Assembly: GCA_009649675.1 (NCBI GenBank)
Contig: WJPL01000001.1
Span: 2,004,469 to 2,068,468 of the forward strand
Reading direction: 5' to 3'
Origin: Alphaproteobacteria bacterium HT1-32
GTDB taxonomy: Bacteria; Pseudomonadota; Alphaproteobacteria; Rhodospirillales; HT1-32
Length of the DNA stretch: 64,000 nt
Both the position numbers and the translations under genes were made by a program. How positions within the stretch are numbered: position 1 is the first letter of the stretch; the number at the start of each line of letters is the position of its first letter. A model generated the notes under the pieces. The model was not told where the DNA came from. It did no database searches and worked only from the letters and a program-made list of their open reading frames with translations. This document shows positions 43,438 to 50,535 of this stretch, piece by piece.

Positions 43438-44352
43438 TTATTCCGCAAGTGCCAGGAAGCTCCCGGCGGCCGCGATGATGTGCACCGGCAGATGACCGGC
43501 GATATCGCCATCGGCCTGAACGGGATCGCCATCGGGGCCTGACAGCCGGATGTCGCGTCCGCGGAGGATGTCGATATCATGGCGTTTATGCAGCCTGCCG
43601 ATCAGCAGCCAGAGCGCGTAGGTGGCGGCAGCCAGCCGTCCCTGTTTCCGGAACAGGCAGACATGCAGGTCCGGGTCGGCCAGTTTTGCCTCCGGTGCAC
43701 AGACATATTTGCCGCCGTAATAATGGCCGTTGGCAATGACCACGGAGGCGGCGCTGTGGTCACGACCGTCGATGGTGATCTGATAGGGCGGATAGTTGAA
43801 GCGAAACAGCAGGGTCAGTGATTTTAGCACATAGGCCATCTTGCGCAGGCTGCGTTTCAGGGCGGGTGTAACGGCGGCAACCACATGGGCGTCGAAGCCG
43901 GCACCGGCCATCATGATGAACTTGCGGCCGTTCAGAGACCCGGCATGCACCATTCGCGGGGTGGCACTGGCCAGCATGTCGGCCACGGCCTCCGGTTTCT
44001 GCGGCATGTTCAGTTCACAGGCCATGACATTGGCAGTGCCCGTCGGGATGATGCCGATCGGAATATCCGTATGTTGCAGGCCGTTGATGGCTTCATTGAT
44101 GGTGCCGTCACCGCCGGCAATCAGCACCCCGTCATAGTCACCGGGCTGGAGATTCCGACAGAACTGTTCCGCATCACCCCGACAGGTCGTTTCCCGCATT
44201 TCGACCCGGCAACCGAGATCTGTCAGCCGGTTCAGTACCTGCTTCAGATAAAGCTGTCGCCGGTGCCCGGCCGTCGGATTGAAGATCACAAGAAAGCTTC
44301 GCGACGGGGATGCTGGCGCGGCAATGCTGCCGGGTTCAGGCGGAAGTCTCAT
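43438..44352 (-). CDS. Diacylglycerol kinase family lipid kinase (YegS/DgkB-like)
   Basis: This 304-aa kinase would phosphorylate diacylglycerol or a related lipid. The catalytic-domain motifs are FLVIFNPTAGHRR, VLIAGGDGTINEAINGL, and IGIIPTGTANVMACELNMP, as in DgkB, YegS and sphingosine kinases. The C-terminal beta domain follows from about residue 140. It is divergent from the metallophosphoesterase/glycosyltransferase pair across a 206-bp AT-rich gap. If that pair makes and glycosylates diacylglycerol, this enzyme could return diacylglycerol to phosphatidic acid. Confidence 0.88.
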   Translation of the reverse strand: MRLPPEPGSIAAPASPSRSFLVIFNPTAGHRRQLYLKQVLNRLTDLGCRVEMRETTCRGDAEQFCRNLQPGDYDGVLIAGGDGTINEAINGLQHTDIPIGIIPTGTANVMACELNMPQKPEAVADMLASATPRMVHAGSLNGRKFIMMAGAGFDAHVVAAVTPALKRSLRKMAYVLKSLTLLFRFNYPPYQITIDGRDHSAASVVIANGHYYGGKYVCAPEAKLADPDLHVCLFRKQGRLAAATYALWLLIGRLHKRHDIDILRGRDIRLSGPDGDPVQADGDIAGHLPVHIIAAAGSFLALAE

Positions 44353-44558
44353 GCTGAGGTGTCTCCTGATCGTAACAAAACTGAAGTAATAAATAAATAT
44401 ACGATCCGTATAGAATGTGGGTGTCAGTTGTTTGGTTTAGTAACATTCCGATTCAATTAGAATAATAAAATCAAAATGTGCAACATAAAAAAATTATTTG
44501 AATAATAATCCGGAGATGAAGAAACGGATGATGGTAACAGACGGATAAAGGGGAAGAG
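44353..44558. promoter_or_regulatory. AT-rich divergent promoter region of the lipid gene cluster
   Basis: This 206-bp gap is far more AT-rich than the rest of the window (for example CATAAAAAAATTATTTGAAT near 44485). It must contain promoters for the lipid kinase (left) and the phosphoesterase/glycosyltransferase pair (right). I searched by eye for a Pho box (CTGTCAT repeats) and found no convincing one. GGGGAAGAG just before 44559 is the ribosome site of the rightward gene. Confidence 0.55.
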
Positions 44559-45464
44559 ATGAGCGCTGAATCACCTTCTCTACATCGCTATCGAGCCATC
44601 TGGATATCCGATATCCATTTGGGAACCCGGGGCTGCAAGGCAGAATTCCTGCTCGATTTCCTGAAGTATACGGAGTCCGAATATCTCTATCTGGTCGGGG
44701 ATATCATCGATATCTGGCGATTGCGTCGCAACTGGTACTGGATGCAGACGCATAATGATGTGATCCAGAAACTGCTGCGCAAGGCGCGTAAGGGTACGCG
44801 GCTTTATTACATTCCCGGTAATCATGATGAAAAACTGCGGGATTTCGGCAAGCACCGCTTTGGCCGTGTTACGGTAATGAATGAGGCCATTCATGTGGCC
44901 GCCGACGGCAAGCGCTATCTGGTGATGCATGGTGATCAGTATGATGCGGTGGTGCTATATGCACGATGGCTCGCGCTGACCGGAGACTGGGCCTACAACC
45001 TGCTGCTTGCGATCAACCATCACTACAACATTGCCCGCCGGGCGCTTGGTTTCGGCTACTGGTCGTTATCGGCCTATCTGAAACACAAGGTGAAGGATGC
45101 TGTCGACTTCATCTCGCATTTTGAAGATGCGGTTGTTGATGAAGCACGTTCCCGCGACCTCGATGGAGTGATCTGTGGCCATATCCATACGGCAGCCCTG
45201 AAAGATATCGACGGTATCACCTATGCCAATGACGGTGATTGGGTCGAAAGCTGCACGGCCCTTGTCGAGCATATGGATGGCCGGCTTGAAATCATCGACT
45301 GGATGGCAATGCAGCAATTGTCTCCACTTGATGGACGGTTTGAAGACTCTGAAAAACTTCCAGCGGAAAAGGCTGAACAATGCGTCTCCTCGTCATCACT
45401 GACGCCTGGCTTCCTCAGGTCAATGGCGTCGTACGCACGCTTGTTACGCTCGTCACCAGGCTGA
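44559..45464 (+). CDS. Metallophosphoesterase of the LpxH/PlcP type
   Basis: This 301-aa calcineurin-like phosphoesterase has all metal-site motifs: ISDIHLG, VGDIIDIW, IPGNHDE, VMHGDQYD and CGHIHTA. Such proteins are often labelled UDP-2,3-diacylglucosamine diphosphatase, but the arrangement directly ahead of a GT4 glycosyltransferase matches PlcP, a phospholipase C that strips head groups from phospholipids in phosphate-starved alphaproteobacteria. The last 28 codons lie inside the next gene (85-bp overlap in another frame), and this serine-rich tail is probably not part of the fold. The exact substrate is inference. Confidence 0.85.
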   Translation: MSAESPSLHRYRAIWISDIHLGTRGCKAEFLLDFLKYTESEYLYLVGDIIDIWRLRRNWYWMQTHNDVIQKLLRKARKGTRLYYIPGNHDEKLRDFGKHRFGRVTVMNEAIHVAADGKRYLVMHGDQYDAVVLYARWLALTGDWAYNLLLAINHHYNIARRALGFGYWSLSAYLKHKVKDAVDFISHFEDAVVDEARSRDLDGVICGHIHTAALKDIDGITYANDGDWVESCTALVEHMDGRLEIIDWMAMQQLSPLDGRFEDSEKLPAEKAEQCVSSSSLTPGFLRSMASYARLLRSSPG

Positions 45465-46426
45465 AGGCGGACGGTCATGAGGTTGAGGTCATCTCGCCGG
45501 ACGGCTTTCGCACCATACCCTGCCCCACTTATCCGGAAATCCGGCTGGCACTGATGCCGGGGCACCGGGTAGGAGCCCGGATAAAGGCTTTTGCACCGGA
45601 TGCCATTCATATCGCCACTGAAGGTCCGCTGGGCCTTGCGGCCAATCGTTACTGCCGTTCCCGGGGGCTGGCCTTTACAACTTCCTATCACACCCGGTTT
45701 CCGGAATATGTTCATGCCCGCTGCCGTCTGCCGCTTGGACTCTCCTATGCCTTTCTGCGCTGGTTTCATGGTGCGGCACATCGGGTGATGGTCGCGACCC
45801 GGACAATTGAAGATGCACTGGCTGAACGGGGATTCACCAATATCGGTCGCTGGACCCGTGGCGTGGATACCACGCAGTTCCGGCCAGTTGATAACCGTCT
45901 GCTCAACCTGCCCGGGCCGATCCTGCTCTATACCGGGCGGGTCGCGGTGGAGAAGAATATCGAGGCGTTTCTGGCGCTGCCCAATGCGGGAACCAAGGTC
46001 GTTGTCGGGGATGGCCCGCAAAGAGCCGGTCTGCAAAGACGCTTCCCGGATGCGGTGTTTGTCGGCATGCGACATGGTGACGATCTGGCCCGGCATGTGG
46101 CCTCGGCAGATGTCTTTGTGTTCCCCAGCCGTACCGATACTTTCGGGCTGGTGCTGCTGGAGGCGCTGGCCTGTGGTGTCCCTGTCGCCGCCTATCCGGT
46201 GCCCGGACCGCTTGATGTGGTCGGTGAGACGGATGTTGGCGTGCTGAATGAAGATTTGTCCGCTGCGGTGGACGGCGCATTGCTGCTCGATCGCAATGCC
46301 TGCCGGCGTTTTGCAGAAGCCCGGTCATGGGATGTCAGCGTGGATCAGTTTCTTGGCAATCTTGCAATCAGGGAACCGGCGACCAAGTTGAAGGCGAACA
46401 GCGGTCAGGCGATTATAGATCACTGA
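45380..46426 (+). CDS. GT4-family glycosyltransferase, possible Agt
   Basis: This 348-aa glycosyltransferase has the GT-B fold: N-terminal MRLLVITDAWLPQVNGVVRT, the acceptor-side segment TSYHTRFPEYVHAR, and the C-terminal donor site FVFPSRTDTFGLVLLEALACGVPV with the E-x7-E motif. In phosphate-limited alphaproteobacteria a similar enzyme, Agt, adds sugar or glucuronic acid to diacylglycerol released by PlcP. It starts inside the upstream gene, so the two are translated together. The sugar and acceptor are not determined by sequence. Confidence 0.85.
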   Translation: MRLLVITDAWLPQVNGVVRTLVTLVTRLKADGHEVEVISPDGFRTIPCPTYPEIRLALMPGHRVGARIKAFAPDAIHIATEGPLGLAANRYCRSRGLAFTTSYHTRFPEYVHARCRLPLGLSYAFLRWFHGAAHRVMVATRTIEDALAERGFTNIGRWTRGVDTTQFRPVDNRLLNLPGPILLYTGRVAVEKNIEAFLALPNAGTKVVVGDGPQRAGLQRRFPDAVFVGMRHGDDLARHVASADVFVFPSRTDTFGLVLLEALACGVPVAAYPVPGPLDVVGETDVGVLNEDLSAAVDGALLLDRNACRRFAEARSWDVSVDQFLGNLAIREPATKLKANSGQAIIDH

Positions 46427-46555
46427 TTAAAGTCTGATCAGTTCTGTCAATCATCACGACTGACGCAATCAATTGGATCGGCGCCCGGCCCGGCGTTATG
46501 GTCTTTTCATCAGCGGCGAGCAACGTCGCGCAACGAAAAGTACAGGAGATTTCTC

Positions 46556-47035
46556 ATGCCCGAAGAAATGGATATTGATATCGGAATCAGCGGTGATCAG
46601 CGCAAGGCGATTGCAGACGGGCTGTCGCGGTTGCTCGCCGACACCTACACGGTTTACCTCAAGACCCATAACTTCCACTGGAACGTCACAGGCCCGATGT
46701 TCAACACATTGCACCTGATGTTCGAGACCCAGTATACCGAACTGGCGCTGGCCGTTGATGAAATTGCTGAACGTATCCGGGCATTGGGTTTTCCGGCTCC
46801 CGGCACCTATCGTCAGTTCGCTGAACTGACCAGCATTCAGGAACCGACAGATATCCCGTCGGCTGAGGAAATGGTCCGTCAGCTTGCCCGCGATCAGGAA
46901 CGGGTTGCGAAGACCGCCCGTGAAGTGTTCCCGCTTTGCGAAGCAGCTTCGGACGAGCCGAGTGCTGATCTGCTGACCCAGCGGATGAACCTGCATGAAA
47001 AGACCGCCTGGATGCTGCGGTCGATGGCATCCTGA
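46556..47035 (+). CDS. dps: Dps-family DNA-binding ferritin-like protein
   Basis: This 159-aa protein should assemble into a 12-mer that oxidises and stores iron and protects DNA. The ferroxidase site between subunits is visible in KTHNFHWNVTGPMFNTLHLM (His, Asp/Glu pattern) and YTELALAVDEIAERIRALG. The N-terminal tail is acidic (MPEEMDIDIG) rather than lysine-rich, so direct DNA binding may be weak. AGGAG lies 10 nt before the ATG. It has a 129-bp upstream gap of its own. Confidence 0.95.
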   Translation: MPEEMDIDIGISGDQRKAIADGLSRLLADTYTVYLKTHNFHWNVTGPMFNTLHLMFETQYTELALAVDEIAERIRALGFPAPGTYRQFAELTSIQEPTDIPSAEEMVRQLARDQERVAKTAREVFPLCEAASDEPSADLLTQRMNLHEKTAWMLRSMAS

Positions 47036-47060
47036 TCTTGCGCTTTGATGGAGAAATGCT

Positions 47061-47657
47061 GTGACGGCCCCGGTGGAATCCGGGGTCGTCACCCGCATTC
47101 TGGACTTCTGGTTCGGTGCTCCCGGATCTGCCGAATATGGCAAGCCCCGGAGGATGTGGTTCAAATCCGGTGATACACTGGATGCCGAGATCAGAACCCG
47201 GTTCGAGGCTGACTGGCATCGTGCGATGGCAGGCGATTATGATGATCTGACCGGTGATGCCCGTGGCGCGCTGGCGATCATCATCCTGCTGGACCAGTTT
47301 CCCCGCAATATGTTCCGGGCTACGGCGCAGGCTTTTGCGTCTGATTCACGCGCCCTGCAAATTGCCATTCAGTCGGTTGATGCAGGTTTCGATCAGGAAC
47401 TGGCGGAACTCGAACGCATGTTCATGTACCTGCCGTTTGAACATGCGGAAGATATCGCCATGCAGGACCGGGCTGTCAGCCTGATGAGTGGTCTGTCTGA
47501 TCCGCAATATCTCGATTATGCCCACAAGCACCGGGATATCATCCTTCGCTTTGGTCGCTACCCTTACCGGAACGATGTGCTCGGGCGTACGAATACGGCG
47601 GAGGAAGAAGCCTGGATGAACGACCCGGCAGCAGAATCTTTCGGGCAGAAGAAGTAG
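47061..47657 (+). CDS. DUF924 family protein
   Basis: This 198-aa, probably cytoplasmic helical protein matches the DUF924 family (tetratricopeptide-like fold, function unknown). Family signatures: ILDFWFGAPGSAEYGKPRRMWF at the start (cited in part), ALAIIILLDQFPRNMFRAT, and FMYLPFEHAEDIAMQDRAV. It begins 25 bp after dps on the same strand, so it may be expressed with dps under oxidative or stationary-phase conditions. No catalytic residues are known. Confidence 0.88.
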   Translation: MTAPVESGVVTRILDFWFGAPGSAEYGKPRRMWFKSGDTLDAEIRTRFEADWHRAMAGDYDDLTGDARGALAIIILLDQFPRNMFRATAQAFASDSRALQIAIQSVDAGFDQELAELERMFMYLPFEHAEDIAMQDRAVSLMSGLSDPQYLDYAHKHRDIILRFGRYPYRNDVLGRTNTAEEEAWMNDPAAESFGQKK

Positions 47658-47710
47658 TTACAGGAGCCTGATGTTTTAGCCTTCCCCTTGCCGCAGATGT
47701 CGCCGGGGGG

Positions 47711-48145
47711 TCAGCCTGTCCGGCGCAGACGTGCGGCGGCGGCGCGGGCGAATTGCAGGGTCTGATGCTTGCGGCGGGTGGCATTCATGCCGGCATCAGG
47801 GGCTTCGCGGATCAGGGCTGCATCGAAAGCATCTGCAACCAGAATACCGCAGTCATCCGGCAACAGGTCGAGCGGAAAATTCTCGTTCACGGCGAAATAA
47901 AATGCGTCACAATGCGGCAGATATTCGGGCCATTTGCTGTCGGCCCGAAAGTCCGGGACAGAGCTTTTGACCTCAATGACGATGAACCGGCCCCGGTCAT
48001 TCAGGGCCGCAACATCGACCCGTCGACCACCCCGAAGCTTGAATTCCGTCAGCGGTTCATAACCGCGGTCAACCAGATGCCGGCAGACACCGCGGGTGAT
48101 TGCCAGAGCCGCCCCGGAGAGGCGCTTGTCTGGAAAAATGTTCAT
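47711..48145 (-). CDS. mmcB: MmcB family DNA repair protein
   Basis: This is a 144-aa protein similar to Caulobacter MmcB, needed for survival of mitomycin C damage. The segment RRVDVAALNDRGRFIVIEVKSS carries a D-(x)n-E-x-K pattern, typical of PD-(D/E)XK nucleases, suggesting DNA cleavage. The N-terminal helix RLSGAALAITRGVCRHLVDRG precedes it. It is convergent with the DUF924 gene and read in the same direction as the PEP-mutase-family gene upstream. No LexA box was identified. Confidence 0.85.
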   Translation of the reverse strand: MNIFPDKRLSGAALAITRGVCRHLVDRGYEPLTEFKLRGGRRVDVAALNDRGRFIVIEVKSSVPDFRADSKWPEYLPHCDAFYFAVNENFPLDLLPDDCGILVADAFDAALIREAPDAGMNATRRKHQTLQFARAAAARLRRTG

Positions 48146-48213
48146 CTATTGTTCTCCTGCGATGCAGCCTAGCCGGAGTCTGATCCGGGCTGCAACAGGA
48201 AATTTTCCGGCGC

Positions 48214-49050
48214 TTACCGGACCGGTTTTGCGAATACCCTGTTCAGGCTGTTGAAGGGAATACTGTTCATGGCGAGGTCAAATCTGCCGCTGGTCTGCAT
48301 CTCGCGGGTTGCGGCCAGCATTGCCCCGTAGGCTGTCCGCGCCAGCAGGCTGCCGACAGAGATGCGTTTCACGCCGATTGCTGAGAGGGCAGCATGCGTG
48401 ACTCCGTCGATTTTCGGGTTGGGCAGGGCGTTGAACGGGCGGTCGATGGATTTTACGACGGTTTCGATGTCTGCCAGCGAGGTCAGGCCCGGTGCATAAA
48501 GCACATCGGCACCGGCTTCCTGAAAGGCCTGCAGGCGGGCGATGGTGTCAGCCAGATCGGGACGGCCATGCAGATAATTCTCGGCGCGTGCAGTCAGTAC
48601 GAAACCATCCTTCACCGACCGGGCAGCCTCGACCGCAGCCTGTATCCGTTCAACGGCAAAACCGAAATCATAGATCGGCTTATCCGTGTTGCCCGTCGCA
48701 TCTTCAATCGATCCGCCAGCCAGCCCGGTCCCGGCAGCCATCCGGATGGTCTCTGCGACATAGGCCGGGGCGTCATCGAATCCGCCTTCCAGATCCGCAC
48801 TGACCGGCAGCGGGGTTGCCTCGACGATTTCCCGGCAGTGGTCGAGCACCATCTCCCGGTGGGTCTGGCCAAAACCCTCGGCCAGTCCGCGCCCGAAGGC
48901 AAAGCCGGCGCTGGTGGTGGCCAGTGCCTCAAATCCCGCATCAGCCAGCAGGCGGGCAGAACCGCGATCCCAGGGGTTGGGAATGATGAAGGCTTCATCG
49001 CGTTCGTGAAGCGCCTGAAAGTGGCGTACTTTATCGGATTGCTGGCTCAT
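48214..49050 (-). CDS. Isocitrate lyase/PEP mutase family protein
   Basis: This is a 278-aa TIM-barrel enzyme. Metal and substrate regions are visible: AFIIPNPWDRGSARLLADAG, PVSADLEGGFDDAPAYVAET, GGSIEDATGNTDKPIYDFG and LTARAENYLHGRPDLADTI. The catalytic-loop motif KKCGH of isocitrate lyase is missing, so oxaloacetate hydrolase-like or phosphonate-related chemistry is possible. The start is placed at the ATG of MSQQSDKVRHF because GGGGAA precedes it; longer in-frame starts look unlike the family. Confidence 0.85.
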   Translation of the reverse strand: MSQQSDKVRHFQALHERDEAFIIPNPWDRGSARLLADAGFEALATTSAGFAFGRGLAEGFGQTHREMVLDHCREIVEATPLPVSADLEGGFDDAPAYVAETIRMAAGTGLAGGSIEDATGNTDKPIYDFGFAVERIQAAVEAARSVKDGFVLTARAENYLHGRPDLADTIARLQAFQEAGADVLYAPGLTSLADIETVVKSIDRPFNALPNPKIDGVTHAALSAIGVKRISVGSLLARTAYGAMLAATREMQTSGRFDLAMNSIPFNSLNRVFAKPVR

Positions 49051-49166
49051 ATCGGAAGTTCCCCGGTTATTTTCCGGCATCATAGTGGTGATCTTGCTGC
49101 CGGTCATGGTTGTCCTGTCGCCAGAATATGAGAGCATCCGGTCAGAACCTGTCAGGAGCCATCATC

Positions 49167-49580
49167 ATGGAAGCCGTTCTGCAAAGCTTTCTCACCGGAT
49201 TTCCCATCCTGTTGCTGCATTTCAGCGTCACCGTCATCATGCTCGGTATCGGCGCGTGGCTCTATTACAAATGGACGCCCTATTGTGAAATCACGCTGAT
49301 TCGCGAAGGCAATATGGCGGCGGCGATCGCAATGGCCGGTGCTGTCATTGGTCTCGCGCTGCCGCTGGCAGTCTGCATGGCGGCCAGTGTGTCGGTGGCG
49401 GATATCGTCGTCTGGGGGTCGCTGACGATTGCACTGCAGCTGATCGTCTATCGGTTTGTCGACCTGCTTCTCAAGGGGCTGCCAGCACGAATAGAAAAAG
49501 GCGAGACCGCACCGGCCCTGTTTCTGGTCGGGGTAAAGTTCGGGGTCGCCATGATCAATGCGGCGGCGGTTGCCGGTTAG
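49167..49580 (+). CDS. DUF350 family membrane protein
   Basis: This 137-aa integral membrane protein has four hydrophobic helices (about residues 8-32, 50-70, 75-100 and 112-135), as in the DUF350 (YjfL/UPF0719) family. The conserved LIREGNMAAAIAMAGAVIG and RIEKGETAPALFLVGVKFG segments are typical. The start is chosen for AGGAG 8 nt upstream. It lies 9 bp before a membrane-anchored protease gene, so the two are expected to be made together. Function unknown; a membrane quality-control role is inference from the partner. Confidence 0.88.
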   Translation: MEAVLQSFLTGFPILLLHFSVTVIMLGIGAWLYYKWTPYCEITLIREGNMAAAIAMAGAVIGLALPLAVCMAASVSVADIVVWGSLTIALQLIVYRFVDLLLKGLPARIEKGETAPALFLVGVKFGVAMINAAAVAG

Positions 49581-49589
49581 GCTGCTGTC

Positions 49590-50432
49590 ATGAAGGGGAT
49601 CGACAAGTTCGCCTTTTTGCTGATCGTGGTCAGTGGGTTGTTCACCTATTTTTTTGGCGACGACCGTGACGGTTTCGATGATCGCCGGCCATCACCGGAG
49701 AGGTTCGAGGTGGTGCCTGACCGGCCCTCCGGCCCGCGACGTCCCTTGCCTGACCAGTCTGACCGTGATCCGGTATTTGTAGTGGCGCCGTCACAGAAAT
49801 CGGATTCCACAGGCACGGCTTTTTCGGTCAATGACAGTGGTTTCTGGCTGACGGCAAAACATGTCACCCATGGTTGCGACCGGATCGCGCTGGTCCGTCC
49901 TGACCGCAAACTGATCCGGGTTGTTGATGTGATCGAACATCCACGGGCTGATGTGTCGGTGATTCGCACATCGGGTGGTGTCGCGTCGCTGGGTCTGCGG
50001 GCGGGCAATCTGGAAATAGGCGAAGATGGCTACATGTTCGGCTTTCCGCAGGGCAGGCCGGGTGATGTTCATGCGCAGTTAATGGGCCGGGCGCGATCGG
50101 TCACGCGACAGGGGCGCATAAACTCCGAGCCGGTAATTGCCTGGACGGAAATGCGTCGGATGCCTGACCTGTCCGGCAGTCTTGGCGGCTTGAGTGGTGG
50201 TCCGGTGGTAGATGCAACAGGGCAGATTGTCGGGGTTGTTTCGTCTGAATCGGCCCGGCGCGGACGGGTCATGACCGCAGCACCGGTTTCTGTGCGTGAA
50301 GTTCTGCAACTGGCCAGAACGACAGCGCGTCCCGAGACGGCGATCCGGCCGGGGCCGGAGACATTTGGTACAATTGGTGACCGTTTACGACAGACGCAGA
50401 TCGTGGCGCAGGTTTATTGTGACGTGCTTTAG
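49590..50432 (+). CDS. Membrane-anchored trypsin-like serine protease
   Basis: This 280-aa protein has one N-terminal transmembrane helix (FAFLLIVVSGLFTYFF), a charged proline-rich linker (about residues 25-70) and a trypsin-like domain in the periplasm. The catalytic triad is H in WLTAKHVTHG, D in HPRADVSVIRT and S in GGLSGGPVVDATG. There is no PDZ domain, unlike DegP/DegS. A late cysteine (VYCDVL) and C-terminal 60 residues without clear fold complete it. It is coupled to the DUF350 gene. Confidence 0.88.
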   Translation: MKGIDKFAFLLIVVSGLFTYFFGDDRDGFDDRRPSPERFEVVPDRPSGPRRPLPDQSDRDPVFVVAPSQKSDSTGTAFSVNDSGFWLTAKHVTHGCDRIALVRPDRKLIRVVDVIEHPRADVSVIRTSGGVASLGLRAGNLEIGEDGYMFGFPQGRPGDVHAQLMGRARSVTRQGRINSEPVIAWTEMRRMPDLSGSLGGLSGGPVVDATGQIVGVVSSESARRGRVMTAAPVSVREVLQLARTTARPETAIRPGPETFGTIGDRLRQTQIVAQVYCDVL

Positions 50433-50535
50433 TTCCGGTTTTGTCACAACCGTTTTATTCGTACTGACTATGGGGTAGCCTGATTTCAAAGGCGGGCGAT
50501 TTCAACGCCTGCCGCAGATGTACGGGAGAGTGCAG

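Noticed and set aside
44353-44558. Pho box ahead of the lipid genes
   Set aside because: Only a single GTGTCAG-like half site was seen, without the 11-bp-spaced partner.
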